Shown: one piece after another, positions 24,395 through 32,587 of the stretch | Layout: each line of letters starts with the position of its first letter | Numbering within the stretch: position 1 is the first letter of the stretch | NCBI GenBank assembly: GCA_020638975.1 | Contig: JACKHN010000015.1 | Coordinates: 88,338 to 152,337 of the forward strand | Source: Planctomycetaceae bacterium | GTDB taxonomy: Bacteria > Planctomycetota > Planctomycetia > Pirellulales > Pirellulaceae | DNA length: 64,000 bases | Direction of reading: 5' to 3' | The notes under the pieces: generated by a model | Databases searched by the model: none | The model's input: only the letters and a program-made list of their open reading frames with translations | What the model was told of the DNA's origin: nothing | Made by a program: the position numbers and the translations under genes

Positions 24395-25708
24395 ATGCCT
24401 GAATTCTCGGAGCCCGGTTGTGGCAGTTGGAGTCACTTTCATCGGCGTACGTTGCTCAAGGCGGCTGGCCTGAGTGGCATGGGTTGGCTAACACCGGTCG
24501 CCGAAGCGCTGTCACGGGCGAGCGAGAAGGATACCAGCGGCCAGCCTCCTCGATCCGTCATCGTTCTGTGGCTAGCCGGCGGTCCCAGCCAACTCGAAAC
24601 GTTCGATCCCAAGCCAGGCACGAACATCGCGGCCGGCACCGAGGCCATCAAGACGTCGGTCCCCGGGATTCAGCTTGCCAAAGGATACGAACAGCTCGCC
24701 GATCAGATGCAACACATTTCGCTGGTGCGAAGTATCACCAGCAAGGAAGGCGATCACGAGCGCGCGACCTACAACACGAAGACCGGCTTCCGACCCGATC
24801 CGACGCTTGTTCATCCGTCGATCGGTGCGATCCTTTGCCATCAACAGAAAGACAACATCGAGATTCCTCGTCACGTTTCCATTCTACCCGGGCCCTGGCC
24901 AGCTCGTGGCGGCTATCTCGGCGATCAGTTTGATGCGTTTCAGATCAACGATCCGCAAGGACCGATCCCCGATATCACTCGCCAAGTTTCTGACGAACGA
25001 TACGATCGCCGCATCAACGACTTAGCGATCGTCGAGCGGGAGTTCGCCCGTGGGCGATTGAAGCAATTAGATGCCCGAAAAACTTTGCAAAGAGATTCGA
25101 CCGAAGCCGCATTGAAAATGATGGCATCGGAACAGCTAAAGGCCTTTGACGTGAAGGAAGCTCCCGAAAGCGTTCGCGATCAATTCGGAGATACGGCTTT
25201 CGGACGAGGCTGTCTGGCAGCAGCACGATTAGTCGAGGTTGGTGTTCGGTGTGTCGAGGTGACACTGAACGGCTGGGATTCGCACGCGAATAATCACGCG
25301 AACCACGCGGAAAACGCGAAGGTACTTGATCCGGCATTCGCCGCGCTGATTCGCTACTTAAACGAACACGAGCTACTTGATCGGACGACGGTTATTTGCG
25401 GTGGCGAATTCGGTCGGACACCTCGAATCAATCCCGCAGGTGGACGCGATCACTGGCCGCATGGATTCAGCATGGCTTTAGCGGGAGGTGGGATCGCAGG
25501 CGGACGCGTGATCGGTGAAACGTCGCCCGACCCGGATCTCGACGCAGAGGATAAAACGAAAATACTCAAGGATCCTCACAACATCGCCGACGTTCACGCG
25601 ACGGTGCTTCATACGCTTGGCATCGAGTATGAAAAGGAGTTGCAAACTCCGATCGGTCGACCGATGATTATTAGCCAAGGCAAAGCGATTCAAGAGTTGT
25701 TGGTCTGA
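24395..25708 (+). CDS. DUF1501 exported protein, copy 2
   Basis: The 437-residue protein starts 12 bp after copy 1, with AAGGAAA upstream of the ATG. It has a twin-arginine-like HRRTLLKAAGLSGMG leader and the blocks VIVLWLAGGPSQLETFDPKP, LVRSITSKEGDHERATY, GWDSHANNHANHAEN and CGGEFGRTPRINPAGGRDHW. Copies 1 and 2 share the domain along their length but are clearly diverged, so this is an old duplication. It closes the operon and is convergent with mscS. Confidence 0.88.
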   Translation: MPEFSEPGCGSWSHFHRRTLLKAAGLSGMGWLTPVAEALSRASEKDTSGQPPRSVIVLWLAGGPSQLETFDPKPGTNIAAGTEAIKTSVPGIQLAKGYEQLADQMQHISLVRSITSKEGDHERATYNTKTGFRPDPTLVHPSIGAILCHQQKDNIEIPRHVSILPGPWPARGGYLGDQFDAFQINDPQGPIPDITRQVSDERYDRRINDLAIVEREFARGRLKQLDARKTLQRDSTEAALKMMASEQLKAFDVKEAPESVRDQFGDTAFGRGCLAAARLVEVGVRCVEVTLNGWDSHANNHANHAENAKVLDPAFAALIRYLNEHELLDRTTVICGGEFGRTPRINPAGGRDHWPHGFSMALAGGGIAGGRVIGETSPDPDLDAEDKTKILKDPHNIADVHATVLHTLGIEYEKELQTPIGRPMIISQGKAIQELLV

Positions 25709-25730
25709 GGACGTGACTTGAGAAGTGAAA

Positions 25731-25797
25731 CGACGGCGCTAGACGCGGGCAGCAGCATCGAATTCGCCCAGCTCAAGGCCCGCGGCTAGCGCCGTCG
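25731..25797. repeat. Nested palindrome, family C (GACGGCGCTAGCCGCGGGC)
   Basis: The arms CGACGGCGCTAGACGCGGGC (25731-25750) and GCCCGCGGCTAGCGCCGTCG (25778-25797) are inverted with one mismatch. Each arm contains the GCTAGC-centred small palindrome in a more or less intact form. It lies between convergent genes. Other copies of family C are at 36070-36137 and 58502-58578. Confidence 0.85.
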
Positions 25798-25868
25798 GCT
25801 CACCGATTCAACTCACGGGAGTTCACAAAACGCGGGCAAACGCTCGTTGCTCTCGATTGGTGGCGCGG

Positions 25869-26831
25869 CTACGCGGCGTCCTTCGAGATATGAACGTCGC
25901 GTTGCGGGTAAGGGATGCTAAAGCCACGCTCGTCGAATCCGAGTTTGATGGCTTCGGTCAAATCCCATCTGGTTGCCCAATAGTCCGCACTTGCGACCCA
26001 CGGACGAACGACGAAGTTGACACTGCTGTCGCCCAGTTCACTAACCGCCACGACAGGCACCGGATCCTTGAGTACTCGTGGCTCGGCTTGCAACACACCG
26101 AGCAGAAATTGTTTTACTTCTTTCAAGTTGTCGTCGTAACCGCATCCGATTACGAGATCAATTCGCCGCGTCGGTTTGGCGGAGAAGTTTCTGATCGTGC
26201 TGCCCGTGATCGAGCTGTTCGGAACGATGATTTTGATGTTGTCGCCGGTTCGCATCATCGTATTGAAGATTTGAATCTCTTCGATCACGCCCGCTTGTCC
26301 GCCCGCTTCGACAAAGTCGCCTGCCTTAAATGGCTTGAAGACAATCAGCATGATGCCTGCCGCAAAGTTTCCGAGTGATCCTTGCAAAGCAAATCCAATT
26401 GCAAAACCAGCCGCTGCCAAGATCGCCGCAAACGATGTCGTCGGTACGCCCACTCGGTCGAGCGACGCCATGATGACAATCACCATTAAAATCGCGTAGA
26501 CGATATTCTCAAGAAACTTGACGAGTGTCTCATCAAGTTTCGCCTTGCTGGCAAGTTTGCCAAGCATTCGAGTGACGATATTTGCAATCCAACGTCCGAC
26601 GACGAAGATCACACCCGCGAGCAATAAGTTGATCAGGAGTGGTCCCAGGTAAGTCACCGCGACGAATTCCAGAAACTTGGGGAATTCCGCTGGATCTGCA
26701 CGGACCTGTTGGGCTCGCAGCAATAGTTCGCCGAGTGCGGACCCCATATTGTGACTGGCATCACCAGTCGAAGCGCCATCGGCGGGCGAGACTTGCCCAA
26801 GAAGATTTATAACGAAATGAATCGATTTCAT
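25869..26831 (-). CDS. MscS-family mechanosensitive ion channel
   Basis: I chose the ATG at 26831; the only upstream alternative is a TTG at 26876. The 320-residue protein has three hydrophobic segments (about 57-77, 100-122 and 126-160). The third is the pore-lining TM3 with the Gly/Ala pattern AAILAAAGFAIGFALQGSLG, followed by NFAAGIMLIVFKPFKAGDFV and IVPNSSITGSTIRNFS of the beta domain. This is the size and layout of small MscS. It releases solutes on hypo-osmotic shock at the inner membrane. A candidate RNA with a terminator-like hairpin lies upstream and may control it. Confidence 0.9.
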   Translation of the reverse strand: MKSIHFVINLLGQVSPADGASTGDASHNMGSALGELLLRAQQVRADPAEFPKFLEFVAVTYLGPLLINLLLAGVIFVVGRWIANIVTRMLGKLASKAKLDETLVKFLENIVYAILMVIVIMASLDRVGVPTTSFAAILAAAGFAIGFALQGSLGNFAAGIMLIVFKPFKAGDFVEAGGQAGVIEEIQIFNTMMRTGDNIKIIVPNSSITGSTIRNFSAKPTRRIDLVIGCGYDDNLKEVKQFLLGVLQAEPRVLKDPVPVVAVSELGDSSVNFVVRPWVASADYWATRWDLTEAIKLGFDERGFSIPYPQRDVHISKDAA

Positions 26832-26915
26832 TTTACTTATTGTGTCGCTGATCGAAGCGATGTGGGAATTAGACAACGTTCAAGGAAACGAAGTCTTTTG
26901 GCTTTCGGTGAGCGC

Positions 26916-26979
26916 AAAAAAAGGCTCCCGGAATCTACGGGTCCCAGGGGGGCGGAGGACTCGCATCTTTTCCGGGAGC
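26916..26979 (-). terminator. Terminator-like hairpin upstream of mscS
   Basis: A perfect 10-bp stem (GCTCCCGGAA / TTCCGGGAGC, 26970-26979 and 26924-26933) with a 36-nt loop is followed on the minus strand by CTTTTTTT (26916-26923). It sits 85 bp before the mscS start, so it ends an independent RNA or works as an attenuator. Confidence 0.65.
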
Positions 26980-27227
26980 GATTGGACGGTAGACAACCGG
27001 TGCATCCATGCGGTGGTTGTCGTCCGGCGTCGTGATCAACACGTTTCAAAGTAGTCGTCGACTTCCATGCCAACGATTTTCTTAGTCGGTCCGCAGAGCT
27101 ATGTACGATGACATACTCCAGGTGCGGGCTCGTCCGCGTTGATCAAAGTATTGTTGCCAACAAGGTGAGAGCGGATCGAATTAGTGACCTCCCTGTCTCT
27201 TTGCTCGATGGCTGATGTGTTCAACGA
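26918..27227 (-). ncRNA. Candidate small RNA or long regulatory leader of mscS
   Basis: A good promoter at 27234-27262 and a terminator hairpin at 26916-26979 frame about 310 nt with no convincing long reading frame. The 3' half contains a stem GACAACC/GGTTGTC (27015-27021 with 26992-26998) extended by flanking GGAC/GTCC, directly before the terminator. A 10-codon reading frame MEVDDYFETC (27036-27068) precedes that stem and could be a leader peptide. It does not match tmRNA, RNase P RNA or SRP RNA by the landmarks I know; 6S RNA is not excluded. Confidence 0.4.
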
Positions 27228-27233
27228 GGCGGC

Positions 27234-27262
27234 AGAATATGGGAATCACTGGAGAGGGTCAA
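27234..27262 (-). promoter_or_regulatory. Strong sigma70-type promoter reading toward mscS
   Basis: On the minus strand TTGACC (27262-27257) is followed after exactly 17 bp by TATTCT (27239-27234). The expected start is near 27227, about 400 bp ahead of mscS. It lies beyond the GGDEF gene terminator, so it does not serve that gene. Confidence 0.55.
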
Positions 27263-27317
27263 GGCCGTTTCTCGACGTGAGAAAAATAAATTGATTCCTG
27301 CTAGCGATCAAGAAACA

Positions 27318-27350
27318 ACAAGAGGATGGAAGTTCGTTCCATCCTCTTGT
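27318..27350 (-). terminator. Terminator of the GGDEF gene
   Basis: A 13-bp perfect stem ACAAGAGGATGGA/TCCATCCTCTTGT with a 7-nt loop is followed on the minus strand by a T-rich stretch TGTTTCTTG, 22 bp after the stop codon. Confidence 0.75.
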
Positions 27351-27371
27351 GATTGAGCACTTTGAGAATCG

Positions 27372-28901
27372 CTACGAGGTCAGCGCCATCGAGCGAACAT
27401 CACCACTTGCCGTCGCAGCGAAGCTGCAATTGCCGCCCGACTCCCTGGCTGCATCGAGTGATATTTTCGCGCGTTCAAGTAAGGTTGTGTCCGTGTCATT
27501 GTCTGCAACTTCAGCAGACCCAAGGCTCACGGTGAACGTCACCTTCTCGCCGCCCAATGGCAACGAGCAACGCGCAATGGCAGAACGCAACCGCTCCGCC
27601 ACCGAACTCGTCTCGGTGACTTCAGCGCCGGGCAATAACAATCCGAATATGTGGTCATCGTATCGAGCAATGTGATCCATCTCGCGCATCGCTGCCTTCA
27701 GAAATTGAGCAGCAGCTCGCAGGACGACCTCGCGAGCTTTTTCTCCATACGTTTCAAGGATCGCATCGTACTCGTCGACTTCGACCAACAATACGGACAG
27801 TGTTGCGCCACCTCGTTTCCACTCAGCAATTCGCCGATCGATGTCATTCCTAAAACTTGCTTTATCGGACAGGCCATTGATTCGGTCGCGAGGATCCTGT
27901 GTCAGTTCGTCGGCGTCGAACTCGAACGCGTCGACATCGTCCGCACTGGGTGGCGTGTAGCCCTTCATGGGATGGCTGTCGTCGCCATCGTGCCAATAGC
28001 CGCAGTTGCGTCCGTTCTCTTTGCAGACATAAAGGGCGTCGTCAGCTCGCTTGACCACTTCCGACGCCGACTCGTCGCCGCTCAGTTGAGCCAATCCGCC
28101 GCTGGCCGTCACTTTCAGGTCCAGGTCTTCGAATTCGAACACTTGTTCCGCAATGGCTGCGCGAGCCGCTTCCGAGATTGGGATGGCCGCGTTGATATCG
28201 GACCCAGGAAGAATGATCGCAAACTCTTCGCCACCGTATCGGCAAACGATGTCTCTTCCCGCTGCCTTCTTCAAGGTGCGAGCCACACCCTTAAGCACCT
28301 CGTCACCCGCCTGATGCCCGTAGGTGTCGTTGAACTTTTTGAAGTGGTCGACGTCCAGCATCATCACGCAGGACGGACGACCTGTCTTCGTCAAGGCGTC
28401 TTTGCACTTTTGCATCTCGTCGTCGAAGTGGCGTCGATTCCAAAGCTTGGTGAGGGCATCGGTTCGAGCGTCTTTGACGTGTGTCTCGATCTCTTGGGCT
28501 TGTTCGTTGAGACGGCTCTCGGCTTGAGCGAGTTGCGACTGCATGGCTTCGTTGGCTTTGAGAAGTTTCTCGACAACGGCGACGACATTGCTGCCATCGG
28601 CGGTCGCTGCGGTCAACTCGTCGTTGATCTCACGGACCTTGCTGTTGTGTTCGCCGACATCCGCTGCAACCGTTGCAGTCAATTGCTGCAAGTGAGCCAT
28701 CATCAGATCGACCGTATCAATTTTCGGTTGTTCCTCGGCTACCGGAGTTGGTTCCGGGGGCAGCGTCTTTTTGGGCGATTCCGGAGTTGGTTCTGGGGCG
28801 GGCGCGCTGCTCGAACCGGCCCCGCGAATCCACCAGCCGGCGATGGCACCCAAACAAGCTGCCGCCCCGAGAAATGTGATCTTAAATAGAATCGCGCCCA
28901 T
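27372..28901 (-). CDS. Membrane-anchored double-GGDEF protein
   Basis: The 509-residue protein has one N-terminal transmembrane segment (about 5-24), a Pro/Glu-rich linker (30-60) and a coiled-coil region (about 65-145). A first GGDEF domain (about 148-305) has the active-site signature YGGEEF and metal-binding VMMLDVDHFKKFNDTYGHQA, so it is probably an active diguanylate cyclase. The second GGDEF-like domain (about 345-495) has YDDHIF in place of GGDEF and is probably catalytically dead or a ligand sensor. It is a monocistronic unit with its own terminator. Confidence 0.88.
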   Translation of the reverse strand: MGAILFKITFLGAAACLGAIAGWWIRGAGSSSAPAPEPTPESPKKTLPPEPTPVAEEQPKIDTVDLMMAHLQQLTATVAADVGEHNSKVREINDELTAATADGSNVVAVVEKLLKANEAMQSQLAQAESRLNEQAQEIETHVKDARTDALTKLWNRRHFDDEMQKCKDALTKTGRPSCVMMLDVDHFKKFNDTYGHQAGDEVLKGVARTLKKAAGRDIVCRYGGEEFAIILPGSDINAAIPISEAARAAIAEQVFEFEDLDLKVTASGGLAQLSGDESASEVVKRADDALYVCKENGRNCGYWHDGDDSHPMKGYTPPSADDVDAFEFDADELTQDPRDRINGLSDKASFRNDIDRRIAEWKRGGATLSVLLVEVDEYDAILETYGEKAREVVLRAAAQFLKAAMREMDHIARYDDHIFGLLLPGAEVTETSSVAERLRSAIARCSLPLGGEKVTFTVSLGSAEVADNDTDTTLLERAKISLDAARESGGNCSFAATASGDVRSMALTS

Positions 28902-29182
28902 CGTTTACGTCTCCGCAGTGTGATGCACATCGCTGATCGGATGTGTTAGCCTTTGAAATCCTCTGCTCATGTCGAAGCAGAGGCCCGACGAAACCCCTTA
29001 CCTGTAGATAGGTCACAGTAAGCCCGAGTCAAACGTCACACAGATCTATTCCATTGGGTTTCGCTTCTCGGGCAGTGGGCCGGTGGCTAGATTCGTGGGC
29101 GGGATTATGCTTAGTTCTGGTTTTAGGGATTAGTTCGAAGTTGTTGCCGCAAAACCGCTTGGTCTCGTTTCGGAGAAAGAGA

Positions 29183-30367
29183 ATGCAGAGCCCCTTTTCG
29201 ACCAGCCACGTACTCGCCCTTGTGACATCAATCGGTGTGGGCTGCTTCTTGTTAAGCGAGACACATTCTCAAGCCGACGAACCCGGCTGGCAGAAACACG
29301 TGGTGTACACGGGAGCCCATTGCAACACGGCAGTTGCCGCAGACTTCACCGGCGATAAGTTGGTGGACGTCATCTGCAACGCTGGCGGAGCGACGCGATT
29401 GCTGGTCGCACCGGATTGGACGGAAGTCATTCTTGACGGAGATAGCAAGCGTGGGCTAATTCACAGCGAGACAATGGACGTCGATCGAGACGGTGATCCC
29501 GATTTTATAGCCACTCGCTACAAGCCCGGTCTGATCTTTTGGCTCGAACGACCGGAAGACCCTTTGCAAGATCGTTGGACCTATCATCTCGTCGATGACC
29601 AAGTTGATGGGATCCACGGATTGCTCGTTGGCGAAGTGGACGGGGATGGGCAACCCGACTTGCTCGCTAACAGCGCTCAACCAGCAGGTCCATTCGCGAA
29701 TTCGCTCGTGTGGTACAAGCCGCCCACGAACGCCAGAGAAGCCAAACAGTGGCCGCGATACGTGTTCGCGCAAGGTGATGCACCGGGGCTGAGTCATTAT
29801 CTCGGCGTTGGCGACGTCAACGGTGATGGCCGACCAGATGCGGCCAGTGCTGCGAAGGGTGGCGAGCAAGATCCCAGTGGGCAAGGCGAGTGGTTTGCCT
29901 GGTGGGAAGCTCCCGAAGATCCAACCGGTGTGTGGCGCAAGCATCTGCTCGCCGACAAGCAACCCGGTGCAACGAACATTCATCCGGCCGATGTCAACGG
30001 CGACGGCAAGACGGACTTCGTTGCCTCGCGAGGGCACGGTCACGGACTCGTCTGGTTTGAGGCTCCGACTTGGAAGATGCACGACATTCAAACGACGTTC
30101 GAGGGACCGCACTGCTTGGCGGTAACCGATCTCGATGGTGATGGCGACATCGATGCCGCGACCTGTGCGAAAGATGATCAAGTCGCGGCCTGGTTCGAGA
30201 ACGATGGCCAGGGCAACTTTACGACGCATGTGATCGGCACCGAGCAAGCTGCCTACGACATTCGAGCGATCGACATGGACGGCGATAGCGACATTGACCT
30301 CTTGATCGCCGGTCAAATGAGCCAGAACGTTGTGTGGTACGAGAACCCCGTGAAGAAAGGCCGCTGA
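29183..30367 (+). CDS. Exported FG-GAP/VCBS-repeat protein
   Basis: I chose the ATG at 29183 because GGAGAAAGAGA precedes it; the longer frame starts with a TTG. The 394-residue protein has a signal peptide (about 8-31). Repeated FG-GAP-type calcium loops with the DxDxDG pattern follow (VDRDGDPDF, VDGDGQPDLLAN, VNGDGRPDAAS, VNGDGKTDFVAS, LDGDGDIDAAT, MDGDSDIDLLIAG), spaced as in a seven-bladed beta-propeller. It is likely exported and calcium-binding, with no enzyme motif. It is 7 bp from the thioesterase gene. Confidence 0.85.
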   Translation: MQSPFSTSHVLALVTSIGVGCFLLSETHSQADEPGWQKHVVYTGAHCNTAVAADFTGDKLVDVICNAGGATRLLVAPDWTEVILDGDSKRGLIHSETMDVDRDGDPDFIATRYKPGLIFWLERPEDPLQDRWTYHLVDDQVDGIHGLLVGEVDGDGQPDLLANSAQPAGPFANSLVWYKPPTNAREAKQWPRYVFAQGDAPGLSHYLGVGDVNGDGRPDAASAAKGGEQDPSGQGEWFAWWEAPEDPTGVWRKHLLADKQPGATNIHPADVNGDGKTDFVASRGHGHGLVWFEAPTWKMHDIQTTFEGPHCLAVTDLDGDGDIDAATCAKDDQVAAWFENDGQGNFTTHVIGTEQAAYDIRAIDMDGDSDIDLLIAGQMSQNVVWYENPVKKGR

Positions 30368-30374
30368 GTGAGTC

Positions 30375-30824
30375 ATGGATGACCGACAAGAGCCTCACGA
30401 ATCCGCCGTATTCGTTTTCGAGCACGATGTCCGCGATGACGAGATCGATGTACTAGGTCACGTCAACAATCTTGCTTACCTGAAGTGGATGCAATCGGCT
30501 GCCGTCGCCCACTCGTCGGCTTGCGGCTGGACAACGGAGCGTTATCTCGAATCTGGCGGCGGTTGGGTGGTGCGTTCTCATAAGATCGAGTATCTGAACT
30601 CGGCTCTCGCCAACGATACTGTCGTGGTTAGAACGTGGATCGCCGGATTTAAGAAAGTAACGTCGTTGCGACGGTATCAGATCGTTCGCAAGTTGGACCA
30701 GGCGGTGCTTGCCGAAGCGGAAACCAACTGGGCGTTTATCGGCTTCGAGCATCGTGTGCCGCGCCGGATACCACAAGAAGTAATCGAAGATTTCCGGCGT
30801 TATCAAGCGAGCGTTGACTCGTAG
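30375..30824 (+). CDS. Acyl-CoA thioesterase-like protein (4HBT, hotdog fold)
   Basis: The 149-residue protein has the 4-hydroxybenzoyl-CoA thioesterase signature DVRDDEIDVLGHVNNLAYLK, in which the Asp/His-Asn pattern matches the YbgC/FcbC-type catalytic region. A central helix and strands EYLNSALANDTVVVRTWI and AEAETNWAFI follow. It probably hydrolyses acyl-CoA thioesters in the cytoplasm, substrate unknown. The stop TAG (30822-30824) lies inside a palindromic repeat that fills the gap to moaA. Confidence 0.85.
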   Translation: MDDRQEPHESAVFVFEHDVRDDEIDVLGHVNNLAYLKWMQSAAVAHSSACGWTTERYLESGGGWVVRSHKIEYLNSALANDTVVVRTWIAGFKKVTSLRRYQIVRKLDQAVLAEAETNWAFIGFEHRVPRRIPQEVIEDFRRYQASVDS

Positions 30825-30880
30825 GACGGACGCCTCGTCCGTCCCGCAACACGAAACGACGGACGAGGCGTCCGTCCTAC
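30821..30880. repeat. Nested palindrome, family D, overlapping a stop codon
   Basis: A perfect inverted repeat with outermost bases GTAG/CTAC (GTAGGACGGACGCCTCGTCC, 30821-30840, continuing in GTCC, and its complement ending at 30880) has a loop of about 12 nt. Each arm holds the palindrome GGACG-CCT-CGTCC. Its TAG provides the stop codon of the thioesterase. It fills the 59-bp gap to the convergent moaA, so it probably ends transcription from both sides. Confidence 0.9.
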
Positions 30881-30883
30881 AAA

Positions 30884-31885
30884 TCAACCACCGATTTGAT
30901 ACATCGCGCGTTCAGGGCGGATGAAGTCGGGCGAGTCGATCCCGTGTCCGGGCTTCTTCGCGAGAATACAGTCTTGCAGTAACTCGACGAGTTGTTCGTC
31001 GCTGCCACCGCTGCGCATGACCTCCCGCGCATCCCATTCGGCGATCGAGAACAAACAGTTCCGAATCTTGCCTTCGGCCGTTATGCGGAGCCGATTGCAA
31101 CTGCCGCAAAAGGGTTGTGTCACTGGGTTGATGAAGCCAATGACTCCCCGTCCATCCTCGAAGCGGTAGTCGGTCGCTGGCTGACTGAGGTCGGTTCGTT
31201 CGCTCAGGCGCAGCGGACCAAATTCATTCTCCAAGGTGTCGCGAATCTCGCTGCCTGACAGAACTTGATCGTCGCACCAGTTGTTCTCGGCATCCAGTGG
31301 CATGAACTCGATGAAGCGAAGCTCCAAGTTGTGCTGCCTCGCGAACTCACCGAGCGGGACGATCTCGTCTTCCGTGATTCCACGGATCGCAACAGCGTTG
31401 AGACGAATCCTCTCGAATCCGATTCGTTGAGCGGCAAAGATGCCTTCGAGCACTCGATCGAGTCCCTGGCGGCGCGAAATGCGTTCGAACGTCTCTTCGC
31501 GGAGTCCATCGAGACTGATGTTCAATCGCTTCAATCCAGCTTGCTTCAACGCCACGACATGATCGGCCAGCAGCACACCGTTCGTTGTCATCGCGATATC
31601 GCGGATGCCCGGTATTGCGGCCAGTTCCGAAACCAAGTCGCACAAGTCTGCACGCACTAGGGGTTCGCCGCCCGTGAGCCGTACCTTATCGACGCCCAGC
31701 GACGCGGCAACTCGCGTAAAGCGAACGATTTCTTCAAACGTCAGAATCTCGGCTCGCGGCTTAAACTGAACGTTCTCGTTCGGCATGCAATAGAAGCAGC
31801 GAATATTGCAACGATCGGTAACGCTGATCCGCAAGTTATTGTGGACGCGTCCCAGGGTATCGACGAGTCTTCTCGAATCGGTCAT
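30884..31885 (-). CDS. moaA: GTP 3',8-cyclase MoaA
   Basis: MoaA is a radical SAM enzyme which, with MoaC, converts GTP to the pterin precursor of molybdenum cofactor. I chose the ATG at 31885 because it overlaps the moaE stop as ATGA; an upstream extension is out of place. The 333-residue protein has the SAM cluster motif CNIRCFYC (CX3CX2C), RLTGGEPLVRADL, the C-terminal second cluster CGSCNRLRITAEGKIRNC (CX2C...C) and the C-terminal double glycine GG. It is the last gene of a moaD-moaE-moaA run. moaC is not in the window. Molybdenum-enzyme clients nearby include a sulfite-oxidase-like protein at 56.6 kb. Confidence 0.95.
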   Translation of the reverse strand: MTDSRRLVDTLGRVHNNLRISVTDRCNIRCFYCMPNENVQFKPRAEILTFEEIVRFTRVAASLGVDKVRLTGGEPLVRADLCDLVSELAAIPGIRDIAMTTNGVLLADHVVALKQAGLKRLNISLDGLREETFERISRRQGLDRVLEGIFAAQRIGFERIRLNAVAIRGITEDEIVPLGEFARQHNLELRFIEFMPLDAENNWCDDQVLSGSEIRDTLENEFGPLRLSERTDLSQPATDYRFEDGRGVIGFINPVTQPFCGSCNRLRITAEGKIRNCLFSIAEWDAREVMRSGGSDEQLVELLQDCILAKKPGHGIDSPDFIRPERAMYQIGG

Positions 31886-32334
31886 TCGGCTTTCTCGTTC
31901 GGTGGCTTCGTAGGTGACGGCTCGATGCCGGGGTGAACCCACTCGGTGGCACCATCGGCCCAGTTCTCTTGCTTCCAGATTGGCACAACCTCCTTGAGCG
32001 TGTCAATGAGCCATTTGCCGGCTTCGAAGGCATCTTCACGGTGTGCCGAGCTCACGGCAATCGCCACGCTGGCCTCACCGAGCCCTAAATGGCCCACCCG
32101 ATGTACGATTGCAGTCGCCACGAGTGGCCAACGTTCGTGCGCGGTCGCATCCAATTCGGCCAGTTTCTTTTCGGCCATCTCGGCATAACACTCGTAGTTC
32201 AGCGACAGTGTTTGCCGTCCGCGCGTGAACTCCCGAGTTGTGCCCAAGAACAACACCACGGCCCCCGCCTGCGTCGAACTGACGCGGCTGAGGACTTCTT
32301 GGGAATCGATTGGTCGTTCTGTAAGTTCGATCAT
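31882..32334 (-). CDS. moaE: Molybdopterin synthase catalytic subunit MoaE
   Basis: The 150-residue protein has the MoaE pattern GAVVLFLGTTREFTRGR, LNYECYAEMAEKKL, RVGHLGLGEASVAIAVSSAH and KEVVPIWKQENW (catalytic lysines). With MoaD it adds sulfur to precursor Z. It lies 7 bp after moaD and overlaps moaA by ATGA. The C-terminus is a Pro/Glu-rich tail of about 20 residues. Confidence 0.95.
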   Translation of the reverse strand: MIELTERPIDSQEVLSRVSSTQAGAVVLFLGTTREFTRGRQTLSLNYECYAEMAEKKLAELDATAHERWPLVATAIVHRVGHLGLGEASVAIAVSSAHREDAFEAGKWLIDTLKEVVPIWKQENWADGATEWVHPGIEPSPTKPPNEKAE

Positions 32335-32341
32335 AATTGAG

Positions 32342-32587
32342 TTAGCCGCCTGACACTGGTGGAATCAGGGCGATTTCGGAGTCTGCTGGAACACTCGCCT
32401 TGTTATTGACGTATTCGGCATTGATGGCAATCATCGCACGGGCTGTGATGTCTCGCAGTTCCGCATGTTGTTCACTGATTGCTTCTCGCAATTCCTCGAC
32501 CGTCGCGTCAGCGGGGAGTTCGACCGATATCGATTCCGTCCCAGAGAGTTGTTTGGCGACGGCGAACAGTTTGACTTCGACATTCAT
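32342..32587 (-). CDS. moaD: Molybdopterin synthase sulfur carrier MoaD
   Basis: The 81-residue ubiquitin-like protein starts MNVEVKLFAVAKQLSGTES and ends ALIPPVSGG, with the GG tail that is thiocarboxylated. The start overlaps the stop of the FAD/FeS gene as ATGA, so it is translated with it. It is followed by moaE. Confidence 0.93.
   Translation of the reverse strand: MNVEVKLFAVAKQLSGTESISVELPADATVEELREAISEQHAELRDITARAMIAINAEYVNNKASVPADSEIALIPPVSGG

Noticed and set aside
26837..27073. A 78-residue minus-strand reading frame ahead of mscS
   Set aside because: It runs through the terminator hairpin and has a basic composition without family features; the region reads better as an RNA.
27651..28889. 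A 412-residue plus-strand reading frame
   Set aside because: It is exactly antisense to the GGDEF gene, whose motifs are clear, and it has no recognisable domain.
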